A stretch of 64,000 nt of DNA from Acanthamoeba sp. SK_2022b (GCA_027943245.1 JANDJZ010000167.1:26283-90282), one strand, 5' to 3'. Counted from the stretch's first letter, positions 42,249 to 52,221 are shown. A program made the numbers and translations. The notes: generated by a model not told the origin, from the sequence alone.

Positions 42249-42554
42249 ATGGCGAAGGACATGGCCGCGATCTTTCTCTTGCTGTTGCTGCCGCTAAGCC
42301 AAAGCGCCGGCGCGGCGCGCTACGACAGGCAATGTGAAGGCGTGTCGCCGGTGCTGTTTCAAAAGCGGCTGAAAGCGCTGGCGCAGGATCTGCGGCAGGA
42401 AATGAGCGAGGAAGCGCCGCCGGCAGAGCGCGATGCGGAAGAGCTGGCGCGGCTGGCGGAGTGCGGTATCGAGCCCGGCAAAGCGCCCGTCACCGGCGGG
42501 CAGCGCGCGCCCCGTTCAGAGGAAAAGCCGCCGGCATCGCCGAACGGTTGTTGA
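42249..42554 (+). CDS. Small exported protein, unknown
   Basis: 101 residues from the ATG at 42249, which has AAAGGAG upstream. A signal peptide (about 1-22, AAIFLLLLLPLSQSAGA) is followed by a helical acidic region and a proline-rich tail ending in cysteine; three cysteines in all. Periplasmic location is likely. Confidence 0.62.
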   Translation: MAKDMAAIFLLLLLPLSQSAGAARYDRQCEGVSPVLFQKRLKALAQDLRQEMSEEAPPAERDAEELARLAECGIEPGKAPVTGGQRAPRSEEKPPASPNGC

Positions 42555-42597
42555 GCCGGCGTGCGCGCAGAGTAAAACGATGTAAAAGGAATCATTA

Positions 42598-42933
42598 ATG
42601 AAAAGGATAGTGTTGGCCGGCGCGGCCTTGTGTTGCGCCAGCTTCGCGCAGGCGCGGGTGGATTTGGAATACCATGCGGCGGCGCCGAAGGACAGCAAGG
42701 TCACCGAGGAGTATCAGAAAAAGCGCGACGCATTGCGCCACAAGGTGTGGAATGTCGATAATCTGACGCTGGCCAACGAGCAGGCGATTGCGCGCGAACA
42801 GCAGCGCGAGGCGGCAGAGAGCGCCAAACGGCAGCAGCATCACCTGGAACAGCAGGAGAAAAAGCAGCGCTGCCTGCGGAGACACTCGAAAGATCCTCAC
42901 CGCGAGGCGAAGTGTTACATGCACAGCTTCTAA
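42598..42933 (+). CDS. Small periplasmic protein, unknown
   Basis: 111 residues: signal peptide (about 1-19, LAGAALCCASFAQA), then a charged helical region rich in glutamine, lysine and histidine (AKRQQHHLEQQEKKQRCLRR) and two C-terminal cysteines. It probably forms an operon with the gene at 42249, 43 bp upstream. The function is unknown. Confidence 0.65.
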   Translation: MKRIVLAGAALCCASFAQARVDLEYHAAAPKDSKVTEEYQKKRDALRHKVWNVDNLTLANEQAIAREQQREAAESAKRQQHHLEQQEKKQRCLRRHSKDPHREAKCYMHSF

Positions 42934-42943
42934 CATTAACCGT

Positions 42944-42964
42944 CCGGGCGCCATCAGCGCCCGG
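42944..42964. terminator. Hairpin between convergent genes
   Basis: CCGGGCGC/GCGCCCGG with a CATCA loop, between the periplasmic protein gene and dcuR, which converge here. Confidence 0.55.
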
Positions 42965-42970
42965 CGTCGT

Positions 42971-43690
42971 TTAGGCCGGGCGGCAATGCTCTTTCAGCAT
43001 GGCGATCGCGTCCGGTTTCAGCTGATACAGATAGACCGGGCGGCCGGTGGCGCCGTACAGAATACGGGTGCCGAGAATGCCGCTCTCCGCCAGATAGATG
43101 AGGTACTTGCGGCAGGACACCCGCGAAATGCCGATGGCGTTGGCCAGGTTGTCGGTGGAGAATTCGCTGTCATGCTGCTGTTCGATCCACTCGCACACCG
43201 TGCTCAGGGTAATGCTGGTCAGCCCCTTCGGCAGCTTCTTGCTCTCCTGGCCGCCGGGCTGGCGGCGCAGCAGGCTGTCGACGTCGGCCTGCGAAAACTC
43301 GCGCTGCGCCAGAATCTGCGACTGCTGCCGGTAGTGGCTCAGCGCCTCCTTGAAGCGGCTGAACTGGAACGGCTTGATCAGATAATCCACCACGCCGTAG
43401 TGCAGCGCCTTTTGCACCGTGTTCACGTCGCTGGCGGAGGAGATGATGATCACATCGGTCTTCTCACCCAGTTCGCGCAGGCCGGGCAGCAGATCCAGCC
43501 CGTTCTCCTGCTGCATGTAGATATCCAGCAGCACCAGATCGATGCTGACGTCGGCATCGGCCAGCAGGGCGCGCGCCTGGTTCAGGGTGGCGACCGTCGC
43601 CTGGCAGTGAAAACCGCTGACCTGGCTCAGGTAGTATTTGTTCAGCTCCGCCACCATCGGGTCGTCGTCGACAATCAGTACGTTAATCAT
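42971..43690 (-). CDS. dcuR: C4-dicarboxylate response regulator DcuR
   Basis: 239 residues, as E. coli DcuR. Receiver domain about 1-120 with acidic DDD near residue 8, phospho-acceptor Asp in LVLLDIYMQ and Lys in YLIKPF; the C-terminal helix-turn-helix is of CitB type (ISRVSCRKYLIYLAESGIL). The start overlaps the dcuS stop by eight bases. It activates C4-dicarboxylate transport and fumarate respiration genes. Confidence 0.93.
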   Translation of the reverse strand: MINVLIVDDDPMVAELNKYYLSQVSGFHCQATVATLNQARALLADADVSIDLVLLDIYMQQENGLDLLPGLRELGEKTDVIIISSASDVNTVQKALHYGVVDYLIKPFQFSRFKEALSHYRQQSQILAQREFSQADVDSLLRRQPGGQESKKLPKGLTSITLSTVCEWIEQQHDSEFSTDNLANAIGISRVSCRKYLIYLAESGILGTRILYGATGRPVYLYQLKPDAIAMLKEHCRPA

Positions 43691-45296
43691 GGGCTCTGCT
43701 CTTGGCCTGATAGGGAAGGTGCACGAAAAATTGGGTCAGCTCGCCCGGTTCGGATTCGAAATCGATGCTGCCGCCCAGTTTCTCCAGATGGCTGCGGATC
43801 AGCGCCAGGCCAATGCCGCGTCCCGTTCCCTTGGTAGAAAATCCGTGTTCGAAGATGCGCGCGCCGATCACCGGATCGATACCGGGGCCGTCGTCGCTGA
43901 CGATACAGTGTAATTGATCGTCGTGGTGATGGAAGCTCAGGCCGATCTCGTGGCCCTCAACGCCGTCGATGGCGTCGATGGCGTTTTCGATCAGGTTGCC
44001 GAGCACGCTGATCAGCACATGGGTGGTTTCCGCGTCGTCGGTTTCCGGCAGCAGGCTGGTTTCCTCGATGGTCAGCTCAACGCCGGCTTCGTGGGCGCGG
44101 CTGATCTTGCCGATGAAGAAGCCCGCCACTTCCGGCGAGTGAATCTTGCGCAGCAGCGCGCCGATCTCTTCCTGATAGTTGCTGGCGGTATTGATGATGT
44201 AGTTTTCCAACTGCTGGTAGGCCTTCATGTGCAGCATGCCGAGTATCACGTGCAGCTTGTTCATAAATTCGTGCGACTGCACCCGCAGCGCATCGGCGTA
44301 GTGCGCCATGCCGCTCAGGCGCTGCAGCAGGCGGCTGACCTCGGTCTTGTCGCGGAAGGTGGCGATGGCGCCGGTCACCTGGCCGTTGACGATCACCGGG
44401 ACGGTATTGGTCAGCAGTTCGCTGCCGTTGAAGCTGATCTGCCGATCGCGCAGCGGTTTGCCGCTGGCCAGCACCTCCGCCAGATGCAGCTGCGCTGGCC
44501 AATGCTTGCTGGCGGCTTCCAGCAGCAGGTTTTCCACCGGGCCGCTCTGGCGCAGCAGGCGCTTGGCCTCGTCGTTGACGATGGTGATGCGGGATTCATT
44601 ATCGACCGCGATCACGCCTTCTTTAATCGATTGCAGCATGGCGTTGCGCTGTTCGAACAGGTTGGAGATTTCGTAAGGCTCGAAACCCAGCATGATGCGC
44701 TTGAGTGCGGAGACCAGGAAGAAGGTGCCCAGGCTGCCGACCAGCGCGGCGAAGGCGATGGTCCAATAGATGATCCAGCGGCTTTCCGCCACCACCCGCT
44801 GCACGGTATCCAGCGCGATGCCGAGCGCCACTACGCCGATTTGCTGTTTCTGCGCGTCATACACCGGCACGAACACCCGCAGCGCCGGGGCCAGCGTGCC
44901 GCGGTTGATGGCGCTGTTGACGTTGCCTTGCAGCGCGGGCGCCAGATCGTCGCCGATAAAATGCTGGCCGATCAGCCAGGGTTTGGGGTGCGAATAGCGG
45001 ATACCCTGCATATCCACCACCACCACGAACAGCAGCTCGTTTTGATGGCGCACCTGCTCGGCGAAGCGCTGAATGGCGCCGCTTTGGTCGCGCCGCTGCA
45101 GGCCGTCAACCACCGTGCTGGAGAGCGCCAGCGTATTGGCGACGGCGATGGCTTTCTGCTGCAGCTGATCTTGCCCCTCGCGGCTCATCTGCACGAAAAA
45201 CAGCGCGAATACCACCAGCAGCACCGAAGCGATGATGGCGGACACCATCAGCGTGATGGAGGTGCTCAGCTTGAGCGGCACCCGTTGTTTTGGCAT
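43683..45296 (-). CDS. dcuS: C4-dicarboxylate sensor histidine kinase DcuS
   Basis: 537 residues. Two transmembrane helices (about 13-34 and 175-197) flank a periplasmic PAS-like sensor domain with GIRYSHPKPWLIGQHF and RGTLAPALRVFVPVYD as ligand-binding segments. A cytoplasmic PAS follows (about 215-325), then the phospho-His in RVQSHEFMNKLHVI and the ATPase domain (NLIENAIDA; DDGPGI; GRGIGLAL). It senses fumarate, succinate and malate and phosphorylates DcuR. Confidence 0.94.
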   Translation of the reverse strand: MPKQRVPLKLSTSITLMVSAIIASVLLVVFALFFVQMSREGQDQLQQKAIAVANTLALSSTVVDGLQRRDQSGAIQRFAEQVRHQNELLFVVVVDMQGIRYSHPKPWLIGQHFIGDDLAPALQGNVNSAINRGTLAPALRVFVPVYDAQKQQIGVVALGIALDTVQRVVAESRWIIYWTIAFAALVGSLGTFFLVSALKRIMLGFEPYEISNLFEQRNAMLQSIKEGVIAVDNESRITIVNDEAKRLLRQSGPVENLLLEAASKHWPAQLHLAEVLASGKPLRDRQISFNGSELLTNTVPVIVNGQVTGAIATFRDKTEVSRLLQRLSGMAHYADALRVQSHEFMNKLHVILGMLHMKAYQQLENYIINTASNYQEEIGALLRKIHSPEVAGFFIGKISRAHEAGVELTIEETSLLPETDDAETTHVLISVLGNLIENAIDAIDGVEGHEIGLSFHHHDDQLHCIVSDDGPGIDPVIGARIFEHGFSTKGTGRGIGLALIRSHLEKLGGSIDFESEPGELTQFFVHLPYQAKSRAHD

Positions 45297-45421
45297 GGCG
45301 GTTCTCCGAATGGCGATATCACGGCGTATTCTAGCGAGGAATGAGGCAAGCTGCAGTTACCGGCAGCAGGTTATAGCATGCTGCCGGGGAGCGGGGGGCT
45401 TATTTTAGTTACAAAAGCGGG

Positions 45422-46264
45422 TCACTGCTGGTGGTAGATCTCCAGCGCCTGTTGGCCGCTGGCGCCCTGATGGATGATTGCCATCAACGCGCGCACCACC
45501 TGCGACGGATTGCTGTGTTGATAGACGTTGCGGCCGTAGACCATGCCGGAGGCACCCTGGGCCATCAGCGCGGCGGATTTCTCCAGCACCGGCCCCAGCT
45601 CCCCCTTGCCGCCGCCGCGCACCAGCGTCGGGCAGCGCGCCGCTTCCACCACGCGGTGGAAGTCTTCCACCCGCTCGGTCGGGTCGGCCTTGATGATGTC
45701 GGCGCCCAGCTCGCGCGCCAGCCGCACCAGCGGCACGATCTTCTCCACGTCGCCGAGCGAGCCGTAGGCGGCGCCCTGGCCGGCCGGGGCCATCACCAGC
45801 GGTTCGATCATCAGCGGCATGGCGTATTGATCGCAGGCGTGGCGCAGGCGGCCGATGTTTTCCACGCACTGGCGGAAAATGCCGGGCTCATCCGGGATCA
45901 TATACAGATTGACCACCACCGCGGCGGCGTCCATTTGCAGCGCCGCGAGGATCGGCGCCTCCGGGTTGTGCAGCACCGCCCACATTTCGCGGTGGCGCGC
46001 GGCGTTATAGGCGTTGCCGACGTCGGTGCGCATCACCAGCGCCGGTTTTTCGCGCTGCGGCGCGCGCTGCAGCAGATCCGCCTGGCCGTAGTTGACCTGA
46101 ATGGCGTCGGGGCGCGCGGCGATCAGGTTGCCCATCACCCGTTCGATATCTTCCAGGCCGATCAAGAAATCCGGTTCGTTGGCGATGCCGTGATCGATCG
46201 CCACGTCCAGGCACTTGCCGTTGTTGAACAGGCGGTTCATCCGCACCTTACTGCTGAGCTGCAT
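45422..46264 (-). CDS. Class I aldolase, DeoC/FbaB/LsrF type
   Basis: 280 residues; AGGAGG precedes the ATG. The motifs are CLDVAIDHGI near the start, LVMRTDVGN, GADIIKADPTE (catalytic Schiff-base Lys) and GMVYGRNVYQH (phosphate site). It is divergent from a CUT2 sugar ABC transporter, so it probably cleaves the phosphorylated form of the sugar taken up, but no kinase gene is adjacent. The exact substrate is unknown. Confidence 0.82.
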   Translation of the reverse strand: MQLSSKVRMNRLFNNGKCLDVAIDHGIANEPDFLIGLEDIERVMGNLIAARPDAIQVNYGQADLLQRAPQREKPALVMRTDVGNAYNAARHREMWAVLHNPEAPILAALQMDAAAVVVNLYMIPDEPGIFRQCVENIGRLRHACDQYAMPLMIEPLVMAPAGQGAAYGSLGDVEKIVPLVRLARELGADIIKADPTERVEDFHRVVEAARCPTLVRGGGKGELGPVLEKSAALMAQGASGMVYGRNVYQHSNPSQVVRALMAIIHQGASGQQALEIYHQQ

Positions 46265-46748
46265 GTCAGGTCCTCCTGAGATAGGGATATGTCCATTATT
46301 GCCGAGTAAGGATGGTCAGGAAACGCGGAAACCGCAAACTGCGTGGCCGCTCGCAGTTTTTGCCGGCGCACGAAAGAGGAACGCTCGCCGGCGGCTTTCA
46401 TTTCATTTGTTAGATCCGTGTCATGTTTTTGTTAATAAGCCATTCCAAAATGCATGTTTCGCTTGTTTGGGTTAAAAAGTTTCAATAATCTAAATTATGA
46501 AATAAACATTTAAAAACGTGCTGAAGGTGCCGTTTGTTGTGCCAGGGGTTTATTTCAATTGGTTGTTTTTAATCTGTTTTGAGATATTGATCACCATTTT
46601 TCCAACGACCTTTATACGGCGATAACGCGGTAAATTCGCCGTATCAAAGGGATAACACCGACCGTATTGTTGTTTGAATGTAAAAAATATTTTTCATTAG
46701 CTGTCAACCAACAGACCTCTTCATTCTAACGATTAAAGGGTAACGAAC
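46265..46748. other. Divergent promoter region of aldolase and ABC transporter
   Basis: 484 bp without a gene, AT-rich toward the right. It must carry both promoters. A CRP-like site and several AT-rich blocks are visible; no regulator gene lies next to it. The strong AGGAGG at about 46270-46275 belongs to the aldolase gene. Confidence 0.6.
46580..46595. promoter_or_regulatory. CRP-like binding site
   Basis: TGAGATATTGATCACC resembles TGTGA-N6-TCACA (eight of ten conserved bases). Position in the transporter promoter region suggests catabolite control. Inference from motif only. Confidence 0.38.
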
Positions 46749-47678
46749 ATGAAGCTGAAGAAACTGATCGCCGCCTCGGTACTGATGTGCATGCTGCCGG
46801 CCAGCGTGTTGGCGAAAGACATCAAGATCGGCGTTTCCATGGCTTACTTCGATGACAACTTCCTCACCATTCTGCGCCAGTCGATGCAAAACAAAATGAA
46901 GGCCGACGGTAATGTCAGCGGCCAGTTCGAAGACGCCAAAGGCGATATCGCGCAGCAAATTCAACAAATCGAAAACTTCGTCAGCCAGGGCGTCGACGCC
47001 ATCATCCTCAACCCGGTGGATACCCAGGGCGTCAAGCCGATGATTAAGCTGGCCGAGAAGGCCAAGATCCCGCTGGTGTTCGTCAACCGCAAGCCGGAAG
47101 TGGCGCTGCCGGCCGGCATGGCCTACGTCGGCTCCGACTCCAAGCTGGCCGGCAAGCTGCAGATGGAAGCGCTGGCCAAGCTGATGAACGGCAAGGGCAA
47201 CGTGATGATCCTGATGGGCGAGCTGTCGAGTGAAGCCACGCGCGACCGCACCCGCGGCGTGGAAGAGGTGGCGGCCAACTATCCCGGCATCAAAATAGTC
47301 GATAAGCAAACCGCCAAGTTCTTCCGCAAAGAGGCGGTGGACGTTACCACCGACTGGATTTTGTCCGGCCAGCAGATAGACGCCATCGCCTCCAATAACG
47401 ACGAAATGGCCATCGGCGCTATTTTGGCGCTGAAGCAGGCCAAGAAATCCGGCGTGCTGGTGGCCGGCGTTGACGGCACGCCGGACGCGCTGGAGTTCAT
47501 CAAGAAGGGCGATCTGGCGTTGAGCGTGTTCCAGGACGCTAAAGGCCAGGGCGAAGGCGCGGTGCAGACCGCCGTTCAACTGGTGAAAGGCGAGAAAGTG
47601 GAGAGCAACGTGCTGATCCCTTACCAGCTGATCACCCAGGCCAATTACCAGCAATTCGCCGATAAAAACAAGAAATAA
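46749..47678 (+). CDS. Sugar ABC transporter, substrate-binding protein (CUT2 family), first copy
   Basis: 309 residues with a signal peptide (about 1-22, ending VLAKD). The mature part is RbsB-like: KIGVSMAYFDDNFLTILRQS, VDAIILNPVDTQGVKPMI, ASNNDEMAIGAILALKQA and AGVDGTPDALEFIKKG. It captures a pentose, hexose or polyol such as inositol in the periplasm; the ligand cannot be told from sequence. First gene of the transporter operon. Confidence 0.9.
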   Translation: MKLKKLIAASVLMCMLPASVLAKDIKIGVSMAYFDDNFLTILRQSMQNKMKADGNVSGQFEDAKGDIAQQIQQIENFVSQGVDAIILNPVDTQGVKPMIKLAEKAKIPLVFVNRKPEVALPAGMAYVGSDSKLAGKLQMEALAKLMNGKGNVMILMGELSSEATRDRTRGVEEVAANYPGIKIVDKQTAKFFRKEAVDVTTDWILSGQQIDAIASNNDEMAIGAILALKQAKKSGVLVAGVDGTPDALEFIKKGDLALSVFQDAKGQGEGAVQTAVQLVKGEKVESNVLIPYQLITQANYQQFADKNKK

Positions 47679-47753
47679 GCCGTGAAGCCCGCCGCGGGCG
47701 CCGGTGTGGGGCGAGCGCGGCGGAAAACGTGGGTCAGTGCGGAGGTAAGCGGT

Positions 47754-49238
47754 ATGTACCCTTATGTTCTTGAGGCCGAAGGCATCAGCAAGCAGTTCCC
47801 CGGCGTCAAAGCGCTGGATAAGGTCTCGATTAAAATCAAACCCGGCAGCGTGCACGCGCTGATGGGGGAAAACGGCGCGGGTAAATCGACGCTGATGAAA
47901 TGCCTGATCGGCATCTACCACCCGGACGAAGGCTCGATCAAAATCAAAGGTCGGCCGGTCACCTTCAGCGACACGCTGCAGGCGCTGCATTCGGGCATTT
48001 CCATGATCCACCAGGAGCTGAACCTGGTGCCCTACATGACGGTGGCGGAAAACATCTGGCTGGGGCGCGAGCCGGCGCGGCTGGGGTTCGTCAACCACGA
48101 ACAGCTGAACGAACAGACCCGCGAACTGCTGGCGCGGCTGAACATCAAACTGCAGCCGGAGACGCTGGTGGGTGAGCTGAGCATCGCCAACCAACAGATG
48201 GTGGAGATTGCCAAGGCGGTATCCTACAACGCCGACGTGCTGATCATGGACGAACCGACCTCGGCGCTGACCGAAGGCGAAGTGGTGCACCTGTTCGCCA
48301 TCATTCGCGAGCTGCGCGAGCAAGGCAAAGGCATCATCTATATCAGCCACAAGATGGATGAGATCTTCGCCATCACCGACGAAGTGAGCATTTTCCGCGA
48401 CGGCACCTTCATCGCCTGCGACAAAACCGAAAACCTGACCAAACAGTCGCTGATCACCATGATGGTGGGGCGAGAACTGACGCAGATGTTCCCCAAATTC
48501 AACAACAATATCGGCGAGGAAGTGCTGCGGGTGGCGGGGCTGCGCCGCAGCGGCTGGTTCCATGACGTATCGTTTAGCGTCAAGCGCGGCGAGATCCTCG
48601 GCGTTGCCGGGCTGGTGGGCGCCGGGCGCAGCGAAGTGATGGAGAGCCTGTTCGGCATGCACCCGGCGGACGGCGGCGAGATCTTTATCGAAGGCCAGGC
48701 GGTAAAAGTGGATTCCCCGGCGAAGGCGATCGAGAGCGGGCTGGCGTTCCTCACCGAAGACCGCAAGAAATCCGGCCTGTTTCTGGTGCTGTCGGTGGTC
48801 GAGAACATGAGCATCGTCAACCTGTCGGAATACATCGGCAAGAACGGTTTCGTCAGCCACGTGCAGATGGCCAAAGACTGCATGGATCAGATTAAAAAGC
48901 TCAACATCAAAACGCCGACCATGGATCAGATCATCAATAACCTCAGCGGCGGCAACCAGCAGAAGGTCTTGATCGCGCGCTGGCTGCTGGCGCAGCCGAA
49001 AATCCTGATCCTCGATGAACCGACGCGCGGTATCGACGTGGGGGCGAAAGCGGAAATTTACCGCCTGATCAGCGAGCTGGCCAACCGCGGCGTCGCCATC
49101 ATTCTGGTTTCCTCCGAGCTGCCGGAGATCCTCGGCATGAGCGACCGGGTGATGGTGATGCACGGCGGCCGCATCACCGGCATTTTGGACAAAGACGACG
49201 CGGACCAGGAGAAGATCCTGGCGCTGGCCTCAGAATAA
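47754..49238 (+). CDS. Sugar ABC transporter ATP-binding protein (CUT2 family)
   Basis: 494 residues from the ATG at 47754 (GGAGGT upstream); a GTG at 47682 is rejected. Two ATPase halves as in RbsA: first Walker [10 protein letters not shown], signature [12 protein letters not shown], Walker [12 protein letters not shown]; the second half has the degenerate GLVGAGRSE Walker A and an [14 protein letters not shown] signature with [12 protein letters not shown]. It energises import through the adjacent permease. Confidence 0.95.
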   Translation: MYPYVLEAEGISKQFPGVKALDKVSIKIKPGSVHALMGENGAGKSTLMKCLIGIYHPDEGSIKIKGRPVTFSDTLQALHSGISMIHQELNLVPYMTVAENIWLGREPARLGFVNHEQLNEQTRELLARLNIKLQPETLVGELSIANQQMVEIAKAVSYNADVLIMDEPTSALTEGEVVHLFAIIRELREQGKGIIYISHKMDEIFAITDEVSIFRDGTFIACDKTENLTKQSLITMMVGRELTQMFPKFNNNIGEEVLRVAGLRRSGWFHDVSFSVKRGEILGVAGLVGAGRSEVMESLFGMHPADGGEIFIEGQAVKVDSPAKAIESGLAFLTEDRKKSGLFLVLSVVENMSIVNLSEYIGKNGFVSHVQMAKDCMDQIKKLNIKTPTMDQIINNLSGGNQQKVLIARWLLAQPKILILDEPTRGIDVGAKAEIYRLISELANRGVAIILVSSELPEILGMSDRVMVMHGGRITGILDKDDADQEKILALASE

Positions 49239-49253
49239 CGAAGGGTGAACACC

Positions 49254-50294
49254 ATGAGTAACGTAAAGATTGAGAAGCCGCTCTCCGCCGATTCAACGGG
49301 CAAGGGAACGCTGTTCTCCGGGCTGAGCGGCAAAATGCCGAAGGATACCGGCATCTTCATCGTGATGATCGGCATCGCGCTGATCTTCGAAATCCTCGGC
49401 TGGTACATGCGCGATCAGTCATTCCTGCTGAACCCGAACCGCCTGCTGCTGATCGTGCTGCAGGTGGCGATCATCGGCATCATCGCAGTGGGCGTCACCC
49501 AGGTGATCATCACCACCGGCATCGATCTCTCCTCCGGCTCGCTGATTGCGCTGACTGCGGTAGTGGCGGCCAGCCTGGCGCAGACCTCGGACAGCATCTC
49601 GCCGATGTATCCGGGGCTGCTCGATCTGCCGGCGGCGATCCCGATCGGCGCGGGGATCGGGGTGGGCATCGTCTGCGGCTTTATCAACGGCTTCCTGATC
49701 ACCCGCACCGGCATTCCACCGTTCATCGCTACGCTGGGGATGATGGTGTCGGCGCGCGGCCTGGCGCAGTACTACACCAAGGGCAACCCGGTCAGCTTCC
49801 TGTCGGACGGCTTCACGTCAATCGGCCAGGGCGCGATGCCGGTGATCATCTTCCTGGTGATTGCGGTGATCTTCCATATCGCACTCAAGCACACCCGCTA
49901 CGGCAAATACATCTACGCCATCGGCGGCAACATGACCTCGGCGCGGGTTTCCGGCATCAACGTCAATAAGTACCTGGTGACGGTTTACACCATCGCCGGC
50001 GGCCTGGCGGGGTTGGCGGGCGTGGTGCTGGCGGCGCGCGTCAGCAGCGGCCAGTCGAGCATGGGGATGTCCTACGAGCTGGACGCCATCGCCGCGGCGG
50101 TGATCGGCGGCAGCAGCCTGATGGGCGGCGTCGGGCGCATCACCGGCACGTTGATCGGCGCGGTGATCCTCGGCCTGATCAAAAGCGGCTTCACCTTTAT
50201 CGGCGTCGATTCTTACATTCAGGACATCATCAAAGGCGTGATTATCGTCGCCGCCGTGTCGATCGACATGCGGCGCAACCGCAAAAAACACTGA
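49254..50294 (+). CDS. Sugar ABC transporter permease (CUT2 family)
   Basis: 346 residues from the ATG at 49254, with about ten transmembrane helices. Typical RbsC-type segments are ITTGIDLSSGSLIALTAVVA, TLGMMVSARGLAQYYTKGNP and the cytoplasmic EAA-like loop near AIGGNMTSARVSGINVNKY. It lies 15 bp after the ATPase gene and forms the membrane channel. Confidence 0.94.
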   Translation: MSNVKIEKPLSADSTGKGTLFSGLSGKMPKDTGIFIVMIGIALIFEILGWYMRDQSFLLNPNRLLLIVLQVAIIGIIAVGVTQVIITTGIDLSSGSLIALTAVVAASLAQTSDSISPMYPGLLDLPAAIPIGAGIGVGIVCGFINGFLITRTGIPPFIATLGMMVSARGLAQYYTKGNPVSFLSDGFTSIGQGAMPVIIFLVIAVIFHIALKHTRYGKYIYAIGGNMTSARVSGINVNKYLVTVYTIAGGLAGLAGVVLAARVSSGQSSMGMSYELDAIAAAVIGGSSLMGGVGRITGTLIGAVILGLIKSGFTFIGVDSYIQDIIKGVIIVAAVSIDMRRNRKKH

Positions 50295-50306
50295 TTGCCG
50301 TGAATT

Positions 50307-50342
50307 GCCGCCGGCGCCAGGGTTGGCCGGCGGCGTTTTTTT
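50307..50342 (+). terminator. Terminator between permease and second binding protein
   Basis: GCCGCCGGC/GCCGGCGGC, a 9-bp stem with a 10-nt loop, followed by G and a T7 tract. It lies inside the transporter cluster, so the second binding protein may get less transcript or its own promoter. Confidence 0.82.
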
Positions 50343-50357
50343 ACCGGGGGACACATC

Positions 50358-51278
50358 ATGAATTACCTGAAAGGGCTGTGGCTGGCGGTGGCGCTGTGCG
50401 CGTCTACCCCGGCATGGGCGCAAACCATCGGCGTGTCGATGGCCTATTTCGACCAGAACTTCCTCACCATCATCCGCCAGGCGATCGACAAGGAGGCCAA
50501 GGCGCGGGGCATCACCGTGCAGTTTGAGGACGCGCGCGGCGACGTCGGCCGCCAGACCGATCAGGTGCAGAGCTTTATCAGCGCCGGGGTGGACGCGATT
50601 ATCGTCGATCCGGTCAACTCGGCCAGCACGCCGGTGATGACCAAAATGGTCCAGGCCGCCGGCGTGCCGCTGGTGTACGTGAACCGCACGCCGGGCGACG
50701 CCAAACTGCCGCAGGGCGTGGTGTTCGTCGGCTCCGACGAGCGGGAATCCGGCACGCTGCAGATGGAAGAGCTGGCGCGGCTGGCCGGCTATCAGGGCAA
50801 CGTGGCGGTGATGGTCGGCAACCTGACCGACGCCGGTGCGCTGCAGCGCACCAAAGACGTGGAGCAGGTGGTGAGCAAGTACCCGAAAATGAAGGTGGTG
50901 CAGAAGCAGAGCGCCAACTATTCACGCAGTGAAGGTATGGACCTGATGATGAACTGGCTGACCAACGGCGAAGCGATCGACATCGTCGCCGCCAACAACG
51001 ACGAGATGGCGATCGGCGCAATCATGGCGCTGCAGCAGGCGGGCAAGGCGGACAAGAAAGTGCTGATCGGCGGCATCGACGCCACGCCGGACGGCCTCAA
51101 GGCGCTGGCCTCCGGCAAGATGCAGGTCACGGTGTTCCAGGACGCGGTCGGGCAGGGCAAAGCCTCGGTCGATGTGGCGCAGCGCATGATCAACGGTGAA
51201 AAGCTCGAGCCGTATTACTGGATCCCGTTCGAGCTGGTGACGCCGGCCACGATGCAGAAGTATGCGGCCAGGCCGTGA
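50358..51278 (+). CDS. Sugar ABC transporter, substrate-binding protein, second copy
   Basis: 306 residues, signal peptide about 1-21 (ALCASTPAWA). It parallels the first binding protein along its length (TIGVSMAYFDQNFLTIIRQA; VDAIIVDPVNSASTPVM; AANNDEMAIGAIMALQQAGK), so the two are paralogues served by one ATPase-permease pair. GGGGG lies before the ATG. It may widen the ligand range. Confidence 0.9.
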   Translation: MNYLKGLWLAVALCASTPAWAQTIGVSMAYFDQNFLTIIRQAIDKEAKARGITVQFEDARGDVGRQTDQVQSFISAGVDAIIVDPVNSASTPVMTKMVQAAGVPLVYVNRTPGDAKLPQGVVFVGSDERESGTLQMEELARLAGYQGNVAVMVGNLTDAGALQRTKDVEQVVSKYPKMKVVQKQSANYSRSEGMDLMMNWLTNGEAIDIVAANNDEMAIGAIMALQQAGKADKKVLIGGIDATPDGLKALASGKMQVTVFQDAVGQGKASVDVAQRMINGEKLEPYYWIPFELVTPATMQKYAARP

Positions 51279-51304
51279 GTTAACCGTCAGATTCGCGTTG
51301 CCGG

Positions 51305-51328
51305 GGCGCTGCTTGCAGCGCCTTTTTT
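51305..51328 (+). terminator. Terminator of the transporter operon
   Basis: GGCGCTGC TT GCAGCGCC followed by a T6 tract. Confidence 0.88.
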
Positions 51329-51417
51329 ATTGGCGTCAGTTACATGTCCGCTAGCGGCCAGCGCGGCGCGGGATCTTGCTTCACACTGAGGATCTTTAAA
51401 CCGCGTGAGGATGAGCG

Positions 51418-52175
51418 ATGAACGCATTGAACGGCAAGGTGGCGGTGATCGGCGGCGCCAGTTCGGGGATCGGCAGGGCGGCGGCGCTGCTGTTCGCCCG
51501 CCAGGGGGCTGAGCTGGTGTTGGGGGCGCGGCGCGAGCGGCTGTTGGCGGAGCTGGTGGAGGACATTCGGCGCGAGGGGGGGCGGGCACTCGCGGTGGCG
51601 GGCGACGTGCGCGATGAAGCCTTCGCCGAACGGCTGACGGCGACAGCGGTCGACGAATTCGGCGGGCTGGATATCGCCTTCAACAACGCCGGCATGTTGG
51701 GGCCGCTGGGGCCGTCGCTGGCGCTCACCGCGCCAGAATGGCGCGAGGTGCTGGAAACCAACCTGTCGAGCGCCTACTACGGCGCCAAATCCCCGCCATG
51801 CTGGCGCGCGGCGCGGGCTCGGTGATTTTCACCTCCACCTTCGTCGGCCACACCGCGGCGTTTCCCGGCACGGCGGCCTATGCGGCCGGAAAGTCGGGGC
51901 TGATCGGCCTGACGCAGGCGCTGGCGGTGGAGTTCGGCGGGCGCGGCATTCGGGTGAACGCACTGCTGCCGGGCGGCACCGATACGGCGATGGGCCGGCA
52001 GATGAGCAATACCCCGGAGGCGCTGGCGCAGGTGGCCGAACTGCACGCGCTGAAGCGGCTGGCGATGCCGGAGGAAATCGCGCAGGCGGCGCTGTATCTG
52101 GCGTCTGACGCTTCCTCATTTGTCACCGGCACCGCGATGCTGGTGGACGGTGGCGTGTCCATCCAGCGCGGCTGA
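51418..52175 (+). pseudogene. Short-chain dehydrogenase/reductase broken by a frameshift
   Basis: The first part (51418-51825) has the SDR cofactor loop GGASSGIGRA and the NNAGMLG motif. The second part, in another frame (sense from about 51788 to 52175), has the S and Y-x3-K catalytic region (FTSTFVG, YAAGKSG) and a C-terminal GTAMLVDGG. The frames switch near 51785-51790, just after YYGAK. Either the gene is a recent pseudogene or the sequence has a local error. As read, no active enzyme would be made. Confidence 0.82.
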
Positions 52176-52221
52176 GGTTGGCATGGCCCGTGGCCGGGCG
52201 CCACGGGCATACGGGGAAGGG

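Noticed and set aside
43914..45344. A 476-codon plus-strand open frame
   Set aside because: Antisense to dcuS, whose kinase motifs are complete.
46704..49163. An 819-codon minus-strand open frame
   Set aside because: Antisense to the first binding-protein and ATPase genes, rich in His/Gln/Asp-type shadow composition, and has no recognisable domain.
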